Shown here: one piece after another, positions 1 through 12,400 of the stretch
Layout of the letters: every line of letters begins with the position of its first letter
How positions within the stretch are numbered: position 1 is the stretch's first letter
DNA from: Nansenia antarctica
Lineage: Eukaryota > Chordata > Actinopteri > Argentiniformes > Microstomatidae
NCBI GenBank assembly: GCA_963989245.1
Contig: CAXDII010000453.1
Location: forward strand, 248,001 to 312,000
Reading direction: 5' to 3'
Length of the DNA stretch: 64,000 nucleotides
Notes under the pieces: model-generated
The model's input: only the letters and a program-made list of their open reading frames with translations
Database searches by the model: none
What the model was told of the DNA's origin: nothing
Translations under genes and position numbers: made by a program

Positions 1-271
1 GTTGTTGAATAATCCTATAATGTAACTCTAAATGACAATCAGAGCAACTTGAATTGCGTGTGTGCAGCCTTTTGTTCAAAAGTGATCAACGTTTCGTTTT
101 CGGAGTCTCTTTTGACAATCTCTTCGAGAGCTGTTTTCAGTCATTAACAGAGCTGTTCTGAAAGTGTCCAAGCGGCCTGTTCTTAGAGTGGACTGTTTTT
201 TGCATTCGTTCTCAAGTTATATCAAACTATCAAAGTGTTGTTTTCTGCCTTTCACGAGCACATTTTGACTT
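1..271 (+). repeat. Reference satellite monomer (unit 1) with internal structure
   Basis: This 271-bp unit serves as the coordinate frame. It is T-rich on this strand (T 100, A 66) and about 38.7% GC, with 8 CpG at 57, 90, 95, 101, 125, 173, 207 and 255. Internal structure: TGATCA palindrome at 83-88; short stem CTCT/AGAG around a TCG loop at 120-130; direct repeat AGAGCTGTT at 127-135 and 149-157; inverted repeat AACAG-ag-CTGTT at 146-157; T6 run at 196-201; near-tandem 8-mers ATCAAACT/ATCAAAGT at 221-236. This copy is a T-type unit (T at 75, G at 102). The orientation is arbitrary, since nothing shows which strand, if either, is transcribed. The true phase of the repeat is also unknown. Confidence 0.95.
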
Positions 272-1084
272 GTTGTTGAATAATCCTATAATGTAACTCT
301 AAATGACAATCAGAGCAACTTGAATTGCGTGTGTGCAGCCTTTTGCTCAAAAGTGTTCAACGTTTCGTTTTCGGAGTCTCTTTTGACAATCTCTTCGAGA
401 GCTGTTTTCAGTCATTAACAGAGCTGTTCTGAAAGTGTCCAAGCGGCCTGTTCTTAGAGTGGACTGTTTTTTGCATTCGTTCTCAAGTTATATCAAACTA
501 TCAAAGTGTTGTTTTCTGCCTTTCACGAGCACATTTTGACTTGTTGTTGAATAATCCTATAATGTAACTCTAAATGACAATCAGAGCAACTTGAATTGCG
601 TGTGTGCAGCCTTTTGCTCAAAAGTGATCAACGTTTCGTTTTCGGAGTCTCTTTTGACAATCTCTTCGAGAGCTGTTTTCAGTCATTAACAGAGCTGTTC
701 TGAAAGTGTCCAAGCGGCCTGTTCTTAGAGTGGACTGTTTTTTGCATTCGTTCTCAAGTTATATCAAACTATCAAAGTGTTGTTTTCTGCCTTTCACGAG
801 CACATTTTGACTTGTTGTTGAATAATCCTATAATGTAACTCTAAATGACAATCAGAGCAACTTGAATTGCGTGTGTGCAGGCTTTTGCTCAAAAGTGATC
901 AACGTTTCGTTTTCGGAGTCTCTTTTGACAATCTCTTCGAGAGCTGTTTTCAGTCATTAACAGAGCTGTTCTGAAAGTGTCCAAGCGGCCTGTTCTTAGA
1001 GTGGACTGTTTTTTGCATTCGTTCTCAAGTTATATCAAACTATCAAAGTGTTGTTTTCTGCCTTTCACGAGCACATTTTGACTT

Positions 1085-1353
1085 GTTGTTGAATAATCCT
1101 ATAATGTAACTCTAAATGACAATCAGAGCAACTTGAATTGCGTGTGTGCAGCCTTTTGCTCAAAAGTGATCAACGTTTCGTTTTCAGAGTCTCTTTTGAC
1201 AATCTCTTCGAGAGCTGTTTTCAGTCATTAACAGCTGTTCTGAAAGTGTCCAAGCGGCCTGTTCTTAGAGTGGACTGTTTTTTGCATTCGTTCTCAAGTT
1301 ATATCAAACTATCAAAGTGTTGTTTTCTGCCTTTCACGAGCACATTTTGACTT
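1085..1353. repeat. Unit 5, 269-bp monomer with a 2-bp deletion
   Basis: This unit lacks the AG at monomer positions 151-152, or the equivalent AG of the local AGAG. Elsewhere this site reads AACAG-ag-CTGTT. The loss joins the two arms into the perfect 10-bp palindrome AACAGCTGTT, creating a CAGCTG (PvuII) site that I see in no other unit. The deletion also shifts frame and opens a chance 70-codon frame starting at a TTG (1138-1350), which I do not regard as a gene. Confidence 0.9.
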
Positions 1354-1624
1354 GTTGTTGAATAATCCTATAATGTAACTCTAAATGACAATCAGAGCAA
1401 CTTGAATTGCGTGTGTGCAGCCTTTTGCTCAAAAGTGATCAACGTTTCGTTTTCGGAGTCTCTTTTGACAATCTCTTCGAGAGCTGTTTTCAGTCATTAA
1501 CAGAGCTGTTCTGAAAGTGTCCAAGCGGCCTGTTCTTAGAGTGGACTGTTTTTTGCATTCGTTCTCAAGTTATATCAAACTATCAAAGTGTTGTTTTCTG
1601 CCTTTCACGAGCACATTTTGACTT

Positions 1625-3252
1625 GTTGTTGAATAATCCTATAATGTAACTCTAAATGACAATCAGAGCAACTTGAATTGCGTGTGTGCAGCCTTTTGCT
1701 CAAAAGTGATCAACGTTTCGTTTTCGGAGTCTCTTTTGACAATCTCTTCGAGAGCTGTTTTCAGTCATTAACAGAACTGTTCTGAAAGTGTCCAAGCGGC
1801 CTGTTCTTAGAGTGGACTGTTTTTTGCATTCGTTCTCAAGTTATATCAAACTATCAAAGTGTTGTTTTCTGCCTTTCACGAGCACATTTTGACTTGTTGT
1901 TGAATAATACTATAATGTAACTCTAAATGACAATCAGAGCAACTTGAATTGCGTGTGTGCAGCCTTTTGCTCAAAAGTGATCAACGTTTCGTTTTCAGAG
2001 TCTCTTTTGACAATCTCTTCGAGAGCTGTTTTCAGTCATTAACAGAGCTGTTCTGAAAGTGTCCAAGCGGCCTGTTCTTAGAGTAGACTGTTTTTTGCAT
2101 TCGTTCTCAAGTTATATCAAACTATCAAAGTGTTGTTTTCTGCCTTTCACGAGCACATTTTGACTTGTTGTTGAATAATCCTATAATGTAACTCTAAATG
2201 ACAATCAGAGCAACTTGAATTGCGTGTGTGCAGCCTTTTGCTCAAAAGTGATCAACGTTTCGTTTTCGGAGTCTCTTTTGACAATCTCTTCGAGAGCTGT
2301 TTTCAGTCATTAACAGAGCTGTTCTGAAAGTGTCCAAGCGGCCTGTTCTTAGAGTGGACTGTGTTTTTTGCATTCGTTCTCAAGTTATATCAAACTATCA
2401 AAGTGTTGTTTTCTGCCTTTCACGAGCACATTTTGACTTGTTGTTGAATAATCCTATAATGTAACTCTAAATGACAATCAGAGCAACTTGAATTGCGTGT
2501 GTGCAGCCTTTTGCTCAAAAGTGATCAACGTTTCGTTTTCAGAGTCTCTTTTGACAATCTCTTCGAGAGCTGTTTTCAGTCATTAACAGAGCTGTTCTGA
2601 AAGTGTCCAAGCGGCCTGTTCTTAGAGTGGACTGTTTTTTGCATTCGTTCTCAAGTTATATCAAACTATCAAAGTGTTGTTTTCTGCCTTTCACGAGCAC
2701 ATTTTGACTTGTTGTTGAATAATCCTATAATGTAACTCTAAATGACAATCAGAGCAACTTGAATTGCGTGTGTGCAGCCTTTTGCTCAAAAGTGATCAAC
2801 GTTTCGTTTTCAGAGTCTCTTTTGACAATCTCTTCGAGAGCTGTTTTCAGTCATTAACAGAGCTGTTCTGAAAGTGTCCAAGCGGCCTGTTCTTAGAGTG
2901 GACTGTTTTTTACATTCGTTCTCAAGTTATATCAAACTATCAAAGTGTTGTTTTCTGCCTTTCACGAGCACATTTTGACTTGTTGTTGAATAATCCTATA
3001 ATGTAACTCTAAATGACAATCAGAGCAACTTGAATTGCGTGTGTGCAGCCTTTTGCTCAAAAGTGATCAACGTTTCGTTTTCGGAGTCTCTTTTGACAAT
3101 CTCTTCGAGAGCTGTTTTCAGTCATTAACAAAACTGTTCTGAAAGTGTCCAAGCGGCCTGTTCTTAGAGTGGACTGTTTTTTGCATTCGTTCTCAAGTTA
3201 TATCAAACTATCAAAGTGTTGTTTTCTGCCTTTCACGAGCACATTTTGACTT
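1625..3252. repeat. Units 7-12: first HOR series k-L-I-a-Y-K
   Basis: Order: 1625 k (G152A); 1896 L+R with A102; 2167 I (273 bp, GT insertion); 2440 A102; 2711 Y (G202A) with A102; 2982 K (G150A+G152A). The k, L, I, a part resembles the segments starting at 35476, 50367 and 54975. The final K followed by an S unit at 3253 begins the 5-mer register. This is the only Y unit in the window not followed by an M unit, so 2711/2982 may be a recombination junction between two HOR families. Confidence 0.85.
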
Positions 3253-6229
3253 GTTGAATAATACTATAATGTAACTCTAAATGACAATCAGAGCAACTTG
3301 AATTGCGTGTGTGCAGCCTTTTGCTCAAAAGTGATCAACGTTTCGTTTTCAGAGTCTCTTTTGACAATCTCTTCGAGAGCTGTTTTCAGTCATTAACAGA
3401 GCTGTTCTGAAAGTGTCCAAGCGGCCTGTTCTTAGAGTAGACTGTTTTTTGCATTCGTTCTCAAGTTATATCAAACTATCAAAGTGTTGTTTTCTGCCTT
3501 TCACGAGCACATTTTGACTTGTTGTTGAATAATCCTATAATGTAACTCTAAATGACAATCAGAGCAACTTGAATTGCGTGTGTGCAGCCTTTTGCTCAAA
3601 AGTGATCAACGTTTCGTTTTCGGAGTCTCTTTTGACAATCTCTTCGAGAGCTGTTTTCAGTCATTAACAGAGCTGTTCTGAAAGTGTCCAAGCGGCCTGT
3701 TCTTAGAGTGGACTGTGTTTTTTGCATTCGTTCTCAAGTTATATCAAACTATCAAAGTGTTGTTTTCTGCCTTTCACGAGCACATTTTGACTTGTTGTTG
3801 AATAATCCTATAATGTAACTCTAAATGACAATCAGAGCAACTTGAATTGCGTGTGTGCAGCCTTTTGCTCAAAAGTGATCAACGTTTCGTTTTCAGAGTC
3901 TCTTTTGACAATCTCTTCGAGAGCTGTTTTCAGTCATTAACAGAGCTGTTCTGAAAGTGTCCAAGCGGCCTGTTCTTAGAGTGGACTGTTTTTTGCATTC
4001 GTTCTCAAGTTATATCAAACTATCAAAGTGTTGTTTTCTGCCTTTCACGAGCACATTTTGACTTGTTGTTGAATAATCCTATAATGTAACTCTAAATGAC
4101 AATCAGAGCAACTTGAATTGCGTGTGTGCAGCCTTTTGCTCAAAAGTGATCAACGTTTCGTTTTCAGAGTCTCTTTTGACAATCTCTTCGAGAGCTGTTT
4201 TCAGTCATTAACAGAGCTGTTCTGAAAGTGTCCAAGCGGCCTGTTCTTAGAGTGGACTGTTTTTTGCATTCGTTCTCAAGTTATATCAAACTATCAAAGT
4301 GTTGTTTTCTGCCTTTCACGAGCACATTTTGACTTGTTGTTGAATAATCCTATAATGTAACTCTAAATGACAATCAGAGCAACTTGAATTGCGTGTGTGC
4401 AGCCTTTTGCTCAAAAGTGATCAACGTTTCGTTTTCGGAGTCTCTTTTGACAATCTCTTCGAGAGCTGTTTTCAGTCATTAACAAAACTGTTCTGAAAGT
4501 GTCCAAGCGGCCTGTTCTTAGAGTGGACTGTTTTTTGCATTCGTTCTCAAGTTATATCAAACTATCAAAGTGTTGTTTTCTGCCTTTCACGAGCACATTT
4601 TGACTTGTTGAATAATACTATAATGTAACTCTAAATGACAATCAGAGCAACTTGAATTGCGTGTGTGCAGCCTTTTGCTCAAAAGTGATCAACGTTTCGT
4701 TTTCAGAGTCTCTTTTGACAATCTCTTCGAGAGCTGTTTTCAGTCATTAACAGAGCTGTTCTGAAAGTGTCCAAGCGGCCTGTTCTTAGAGTAGACTGTT
4801 TTTTGCATTCGTTCTCAAGTTATATCAAACTATCAAAGTGTTGTTTTCTGCCTTTCACGAGCACATTTTGACTTGTTGTTGAATAATCCTATAATGTAAC
4901 TCTAAATGACAATCAGAGCAACTTGAATTGCGTGTGTGCAGCCTTTTGCTCAAAAGTGATCAACGTTTCGTTTTCAGAGTCTCTTTTGACAATCTCTTCG
5001 AGAGCTGTTTTCAGTCATTAACAGAGCTGTTCTGAAAGTGTCCAAGCGGCCTGTTCTTAGAGTGGACTGTTTTTTGCATTCGTTCTCAAGTTATATCAAA
5101 CTATCAAAGTGTTGTTTTCTGCCTTTCACGAGCACATTTTGACTTGTTGTTGAATAATCCTATAATGTAACTCTAAATGACAATCAGAGCAACTTGAATT
5201 GCGTGTGTGCAGCCTTTTGCTCAAAAGTGATCAACGTTTCGTTTTCGGAGTCTCTTTTGACAATCTCTTCGAGAGCTGTTTTCAGTCATTAACAGAGCTG
5301 TTCTGAAAGTGTCCAAGCGGCCTGTTCTTAGAGTGGACTGTTTTTTGCATTCGTTCTCAAGTTATATCAAACTATCAAAGTGTTGTTTTCTGCCTTTCAC
5401 GAGCACATTTTGACTTGTTGTTGAATAATCCTATAATGTAACTCTAAATGACAATCAGAGCAACTTGAATTGCGTGTGTGCAGCCTTTTGCTCAAAAGTG
5501 ATCAACGTTTCGTTTTCAGAGTCTCTTTTGACAATCTCTTCGAGAGCTGTTTTCAGTCATTAACAGAGCTGTTCTGAAAGTGTCCAAGCGGCCTGTTCTT
5601 AGAGTGGACTGTTTTTTGCATTCGTTCTCAAGTTATATCAAACTATCAAAGTGTTGTTTTCTGCCTTTCACGAGCACATTTTGACTTGTTGTTGAATAAT
5701 CCTATAATGTAACTCTAAATGACAATCAGAGCAACTTGAATTGCGTGTGTGCAGCCTTTTGCTCAAAAGTGATCAACGTTTCGTTTTCAGAGTCTCTTTT
5801 GACAATCTCTTCGAGAGCTGTTTTCAGTCATTAACAGAGCTGTTCTGAAAGTGTCCAAGCGGCCTGTTCTTAGAGTGGACTGTTTTTTGCATTCGTTCTC
5901 AAGTTATATCAAACTATCAAAGTGTTGTTTTCTGCCTTTCACGAGCACATTTTGACTTGTTGTTGAATAATCCTATAATGTAACTCTAAATGACAATCAG
6001 AGCAACTTGAATTGCGTGTGTGCAGCCTTTTGCTCAAAAGTGATCAACGTTTCGTTTTCGGAGTCTCTTTTGACAATCTCTTCGAGAGCTGTTTTCAGTC
6101 ATTAACAAAACTGTTCTGAAAGTGTCCAAGCGGCCTGTTCTTAGAGTGGACTGTTTTTTGCATTCGTTCTCAAGTTATATCAAACTATCAAAGTGTTGTT
6201 TTCTGCCTTTCACGAGCACATTTTGACTT
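3253..6229. repeat. 11-unit HOR, copy 1 (2977 bp)
   Basis: Units 13-23 in the order S-I-a-a-K, then S-a-g-a-a-K. The first five units (3253-4606) form a 1354-bp 5-mer (268+273+271+271+271). The next six (4607-6229) form a 1623-bp 6-mer that lacks the GT insertion. Compared with the two following copies, this one is a single monomer shorter in its second half. Confidence 0.9.
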
Positions 6230-9200
6230 GTTGAATAATACTATAATGTAACTCTAAATGACAATCAGAGCAACTTGAATTGCGTGTGTGCAGCCTTTTG
6301 CTCAAAAGTGATCAACGTTTCGTTTTCAGAGTCTCTTTTGACAATCTCTTCGAGAGCTGTTTTCAGTCATTAACAGAGCTGTTCTGAAAGTGTCCAAGCG
6401 GCCTGTTCTTAGAGTAGACTGTTTTTTGCATTCGTTCTCAAGTTATATCAAACTATCAAAGTGTTGTTTTCTGCCTTTCACGAGCACATTTTGACTTGTT
6501 GTTGAATAATCCTATAATGTAACTCTAAATGACAATCAGAGCAACTTGAATTGCGTGTGTGCAGCCTTTTGCTCAAAAGTGATCAACGTTTCGTTTTCGG
6601 AGTCTCTTTTGACAATCTCTTCGAGAGCTGTTTTCAGTCATTAACAGAGCTGTTCTGAAAGTGTCCAAGCGGCCTGTTCTTAGAGTGGACTGTGTTTTTT
6701 GCATTCGTTCTCAAGTTATATCAAACTATCAAAGTGTTGTTTTCTGCCTTTCACGAGCACATTTTGACTTGTTGTTGAATAATCCTATAATGTAACTCTA
6801 AATGACAATCAGAGCAACTTGAATTGCGTGTGTGCAGCCTTTTGCTCAAAAGTGATCAACGTTTCGTTTTCAGAGTCTCTTTTGACAATCTCTTCGAGAG
6901 CTGTTTTCAGTCATTAACAGAGCTGTTCTGAAAGTGTCCAAGCGGCCTGTTCTTAGAGTGGACTGTTTTTTGCATTCGTTCTCAAGTTATATCAAACTAT
7001 CAAAGTGTTGTTTTCTGCCTTTCACGAGCACATTTTGACTTGTTGTTGAATAATCCTATAATGTAACTCTAAATGACAATCAGAGCAACTTGAATTGCGT
7101 GTGTGCAGCCTTTTGCTCAAAAGTGATCAACGTTTCGTTTTCAGAGTCTCTTTTGACAATCTCTTCGAGAGCTGTTTTCAGTCATTAACAGAGCTGTTCT
7201 GAAAGTGTCCAAGCGGCCTGTTCTTAGAGTGGACTGTTTTTTGCATTCGTTCTCAAGTTATATCAAACTATCAAAGTGTTGTTTTCTGCCTTTCACGAGC
7301 ACATTTTGACTTGTTGTTGAATAATCCTATAATGTAACTCTAAATGACAATCAGAGCAACTTGAATTGCGTGTGTGCAGCCTTTTGCTCAAAAGTGATCA
7401 ACGTTTCGTTTTCGGAGTCTCTTTTGACAATCTCTTCGAGAGCTGTTTTCAGTCATTAACAAAACTGTTCTGAAAGTGTCCAAGCGGCCTGTTCTTAGAG
7501 TGGACTGTTTTTTGCATTCGTTCTCAAGTTATATCAAACTATCAAAGTGTTGTTTTCTGCCTTTCACGAGCACATTTTGACTTGTTGAATAATACTATAA
7601 TGTAACTCTAAATGACAATCAGAGCAACTTGAATTGCGTGTGTGCAGCCTTTTGCTCAAAAGTGATCAACGTTTCGTTTTCAGAGTCTCTTTTGACAATC
7701 TCTTCGAGAGCTGTTTTCAGTCATTAACAGAGCTGTTCTGAAAGTGTCCAAGCGGCCTGTTCTTAGAGTAGACTGTTTTTTGCATTCGTTCTCAAGTTAT
7801 ATCAAACTATCAAAGTGTTGTTTTCTGCCTTTCACGAGCACATTTTGACTTGTTGTTGAATAATCCTATAATGTAACTCTAAATGACAATCAGAGCAACT
7901 TGAATTGCGTGTGTGCAGCCTTTTGCTCAAAAGTGATCAACGTTTCGTTTTCAGAGTCTCTTTTGACAATCTCTTCGAGAGCTGTTTTCAGTCATTAACA
8001 GAGCTGTTCTGAAAGTGTCCAAGCGGCCTGTTCTTAGAGTGGACTGTTTTTTGCATTCGTTCTCAAGTTATATCAAACTATCAAAGTGTTGTTTTCTGCC
8101 TTTCACGAGCACATTTTGACTTGTTGTTGAATAATCCTATAATGTAACTCTAAATGACAATCAGAGCAACTTGAATTGCGTGTGTGCAGCCTTTTGCTCA
8201 AAAGTGATCAACGTTTCGTTTTCGGAGTCTCTTTTGACAATCTCTTCGAGAGCTGTTTTCAGTCATTAACAGAGCTGTTCTGAAAGTGTCCAAGCGGCCT
8301 GTTCTTAGAGTGGACTGTTTTTTGCATTCGTTCTCAAGTTATATCAAACTATCAAAGTGTTGTTTTCTGCCTTTCACGAGCACATTTTGACTTGTTGTTG
8401 AATAATCCTATAATGTAACTCTAAATGACAATCAGAGCAACTTGAATTGCGTGTGTGCAGCCTTTTGCTCAAAAGTGATCAACGTTTCGTTTTCGGAGTC
8501 TCTTTTGACAATCTCTTCGAGAGCTGTTTTCAGTCATTAACAGAGCTGTTCTGAAAGTGTCCAAGCGGCCTGTTCTTAGAGTGGACTGTTTTTTGCATTC
8601 GTTCTCAAGTTATATCAAACTATCAAAGTGTTGTTTTCTGCCTTTCACGAGCACATTTTGACTTGTTGTTGAATAATCCTATAATGTAACTCTAAATGAC
8701 AATCAGAGCAACTTGAATTGCGTGTGTGCAGCCTTTTGCTCAAAAGTGATCAACGTTTCGTTTTCAGAGTCTCTTTTGACAATCTCTTCGAGAGCTGTTT
8801 TCAGTCATTAACAGAGCTGTTCTGAAAGTGTCCAAGCGGCCTGTTCTTAGAGTGGACTGTTTTTTGCATTCGTTCTCAAGTTATATCAAACTATCAAAGT
8901 GTTGTTTTCTGCCTTTCACGAGCACATTTTGACTTGTTGTTGAATAATCCTATAATGTAACTCTAAATGACAATCAGAGCAACTTGAATTGCGTGTGTGC
9001 AGCCTTTTGCTCAAAAGTGATCAACGTTTCGTTTTCAGAGTCTCTTTTGACAATCTCTTCGAGAGCTGTTTTCAGTCATTAACAGAGCTGTTCTGAAAGT
9101 GTCCAAGCGGCCTGTTCTTAGAGTGGACTGTTTTTTGCATTCGTTCTCAAGTTATATCAAACTATCAAAGTGTTGTTTTCTGCCTTTCACGAGCACATTT

Positions 9201-9477
9201 TGACTTGTTGTTGAATAATCCTATAATGTAACTCTAAATGACAATCAGAGCAACTTGAATTGCGTGTGTGCAGCCTTTTGCTCAAAAGTGATCAACGTTT
9301 CGTTTTCGGAGTCTCTTTTGACAATCTCTTCGAGAGCTGTTTTCAGTCATTAACAAAACTGTTCTGAAAGTGTCCAAGCGGCCTGTTCTTAGAGTGGACT
9401 GTTTTTTGCATTCGTTCTCAAGTTATATCAAACTATCAAAGTGTTGTTTTCTGCCTTTCACGAGCACATTTTGACTT
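6230..9477. repeat. 12-unit HOR, copy 2 (3248 bp)
   Basis: Units 24-35 in the order S-I-a-a-K (6230-7583, 1354 bp), then S-a-g-g-a-a-K (7584-9477, 1894 bp). It has the same layout as the preceding 2977-bp block plus one extra g unit, and the same length as the next block. The 5-mer and 7-mer halves share their S start and K end, so this is a repeat of repeats. Confidence 0.9.
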
Positions 9478-12400
9478 GTTGAATAATACTATAATGTAAC
9501 TCTAAATGACAATCAGAGCAACTTGAATTGCGTGTGTGCAGCCTTTTGCTCAAAAGTGATCAACGTTTCGTTTTCAGAGTCTCTTTTGACAATCTCTTCG
9601 AGAGCTGTTTTCAGTCATTAACAGAGCTGTTCTGAAAGTGTCCAAGCGGCCTGTTCTTAGAGTAGACTGTTTTTTGCATTCGTTCTCAAGTTATATCAAA
9701 CTATCAAAGTGTTGTTTTCTGCCTTTCACGAGCACATTTTGACTTGTTGTTGAATAATCCTATAATGTAACTCTAAATGACAATCAGAGCAACTTGAATT
9801 GCGTGTGTGCAGCCTTTTGCTCAAAAGTGATCAACGTTTCGTTTTCGGAGTCTCTTTTGACAATCTCTTCGAGAGCTGTTTTCAGTCATTAACAGAGCTG
9901 TTCTGAAAGTGTCCAAGCGGCCTGTTCTTAGAGTGGACTGTGTTTTTTGCATTCGTTCTCAAGTTATATCAAACTATCAAAGTGTTGTTTTCTGCCTTTC
10001 ACGAGCACATTTTGACTTGTTGTTGAATAATCCTATAATGTAACTCTAAATGACAATCAGAGCAACTTGAATTGCGTGTGTGCAGCCTTTTGCTCAAAAG
10101 TGATCAACGTTTCGTTTTCAGAGTCTCTTTTGACAATCTCTTCGAGAGCTGTTTTCAGTCATTAACAGAGCTGTTCTGAAAGTGTCCAAGCGGCCTGTTC
10201 TTAGAGTGGACTGTTTTTTGCATTCGTTCTCAAGTTATATCAAACTATCAAAGTGTTGTTTTCTGCCTTTCACGAGCACATTTTGACTTGTTGTTGAATA
10301 ATCCTATAATGTAACTCTAAATGACAATCAGAGCAACTTGAATTGCGTGTGTGCAGCCTTTTGCTCAAAAGTGATCAACGTTTCGTTTTCAGAGTCTCTT
10401 TTGACAATCTCTTCGAGAGCTGTTTTCAGTCATTAACAGAGCTGTTCTGAAAGTGTCCAAGCGGCCTGTTCTTAGAGTGGACTGTTTTTTGCATTCGTTC
10501 TCAAGTTATATCAAACTATCAAAGTGTTGTTTTCTGCCTTTCACGAGCACATTTTGACTTGTTGTTGAATAATCCTATAATGTAACTCTAAATGACAATC
10601 AGAGCAACTTGAATTGCGTGTGTGCAGCCTTTTGCTCAAAAGTGATCAACGTTTCGTTTTCGGAGTCTCTTTTGACAATCTCTTCGAGAGCTGTTTTCAG
10701 TCATTAACAAAACTGTTCTGAAAGTGTCCAAGCGGCCTGTTCTTAGAGTGGACTGTTTTTTGCATTCGTTCTCAAGTTATATCAAACTATCAAAGTGTTG
10801 TTTTCTGCCTTTCACGAGCACATTTTGACTTGTTGAATAATACTATAATGTAACTCTAAATGACAATCAGAGCAACTTGAATTGCGTGTGTGCAGCCTTT
10901 TGCTCAAAAGTGATCAACGTTTCGTTTTCAGAGTCTCTTTTGACAATCTCTTCGAGAGCTGTTTTCAGTCATTAACAGAGCTGTTCTGAAAGTGTCCAAG
11001 CGGCCTGTTCTTAGAGTAGACTGTTTTTTGCATTCGTTCTCAAGTTATATCAAACTATCAAAGTGTTGTTTTCTGCCTTTCACGAGCACATTTTGACTTG
11101 TTGTTGAATAATCCTATAATGTAACTCTAAATGACAATCAGAGCAACTTGAATTGCGTGTGTGCAGCCTTTTGCTCAAAAGTGATCAACGTTTCGTTTTC
11201 AGAGTCTCTTTTGACAATCTCTTCGAGAGCTGTTTTCAGTCATTAACAGAGCTGTTCTGAAAGTGTCCAAGCGGCCTGTTCTTAGAGTGGACTGTTTTTT
11301 GCATTCGTTCTCAAGTTATATCAAACTATCAAAGTGTTGTTTTCTGCCTTTCACGAGCACATTTTGACTTGTTGTTGAATAATCCTATAATGTAACTCTA
11401 AATGACAATCAGAGCAACTTGAATTGCGTGTGTGCAGCCTTTTGCTCAAAAGTGATCAACGTTTCGTTTTCGGAGTCTCTTTTGACAATCTCTTCGAGAG
11501 CTGTTTTCAGTCATTAACAGAGCTGTTCTGAAAGTGTCCAAGCGGCCTGTTCTTAGAGTGGACTGTTTTTTGCATTCGTTCTCAAGTTATATCAAACTAT
11601 CAAAGTGTTGTTTTCTGCCTTTCACGAGCACATTTTGACTTGTTGTTGAATAATCCTATAATGTAACTCTAAATGACAATCAGAGCAACTTGAATTGCGT
11701 GTGTGCAGCCTTTTGCTCAAAAGTGATCAACGTTTCGTTTTCGGAGTCTCTTTTGACAATCTCTTCGAGAGCTGTTTTCAGTCATTAACAGAGCTGTTCT
11801 GAAAGTGTCCAAGCGGCCTGTTCTTAGAGTGGACTGTTTTTTGCATTCGTTCTCAAGTTATATCAAACTATCAAAGTGTTGTTTTCTGCCTTTCACGAGC
11901 ACATTTTGACTTGTTGTTGAATAATCCTATAATGTAACTCTAAATGACAATCAGAGCAACTTGAATTGCGTGTGTGCAGCCTTTTGCTCAAAAGTGATCA
12001 ACGTTTCGTTTTCGGAGTCTCTTTTGACAATCTCTTCGAGAGCTGTTTTCAGTCATTAACAGAGCTGTTCTGAAAGTGTCCAAGCGGCCTGTTCTTAGAG
12101 TGGACTGTTTTTTGCATTCGTTCTCAAGTTATATCAAACTATCAAAGTGTTGTTTTCTGCCTTTCACGAGCACATTTTGACTTGTTGTTGAATAATCCTA
12201 TAATGTAACTCTAAATGACAATCAGAGCAACTTGAATTGCGTGTGTGCAGCCTTTTGCTCAAAAGTGATCAACGTTTCGTTTTCAGAGTCTCTTTTGACA
12301 ATCTCTTCGAGAGCTGTTTTCAGTCATTAACAGAGCTGTTCTGAAAGTGTCCAAGCGGCCTGTTCTTAGAGTGGACTGTTTTTTGCATTCTTTCTCAAGT

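Larger units (their letters stand above)
1..1624. repeat. Units 1-6: near-consensus monomers without HOR order
   Basis: Six units, five of them G102 type and one (unit 5) A102. Unit 1 is T-type. Unit 2 carries A85T, which breaks the TGATCA palindrome. Unit 4 carries C68G (position 881). Unit 5 carries a 2-bp deletion. None of the S, M, Y, K or I markers that define later blocks is present, so this looks like a g-rich stretch similar to those at 37372-37913 or 24629-25441. The array continues to the left of the window, because position 1 falls exactly in monomer phase by chance of my frame choice. Confidence 0.85.

Noticed and set aside
91..107. CENP-B box-like TTCG motif
   Set aside because: GTTTCGTTTTCGGAGTC shares the TTCG core, but the other required positions (A at 10 and CGGG at 13-16 of the box) do not match, and A102 units fit even less well.
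120..130. CTCT-TCG-AGAG hairpin as a terminator
   Set aside because: The stem is only 4 bp with a 3-nt loop and is not followed by a T run; it is too weak to call as a functional element.
265..292. Bacterial sigma-70-like promoter at each monomer junction (TTGACT, 16-nt spacer, TATAAT)
   Set aside because: The match is good by eye, but a 64-kb gene-free satellite is eukaryotic and nothing lies downstream to transcribe. The string is AT-rich and repeats only because the monomer does. It could cause spurious transcription in a bacterial clone, but it is not a native promoter call.
1138..1350. 70-codon open frame on the + strand
   Set aside because: It starts at a TTG, exists only because unit 5 has a 2-bp deletion, ends at the TTTTGA near the monomer end, and is pure satellite sequence. 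No other unit keeps it open and no protein feature is visible.
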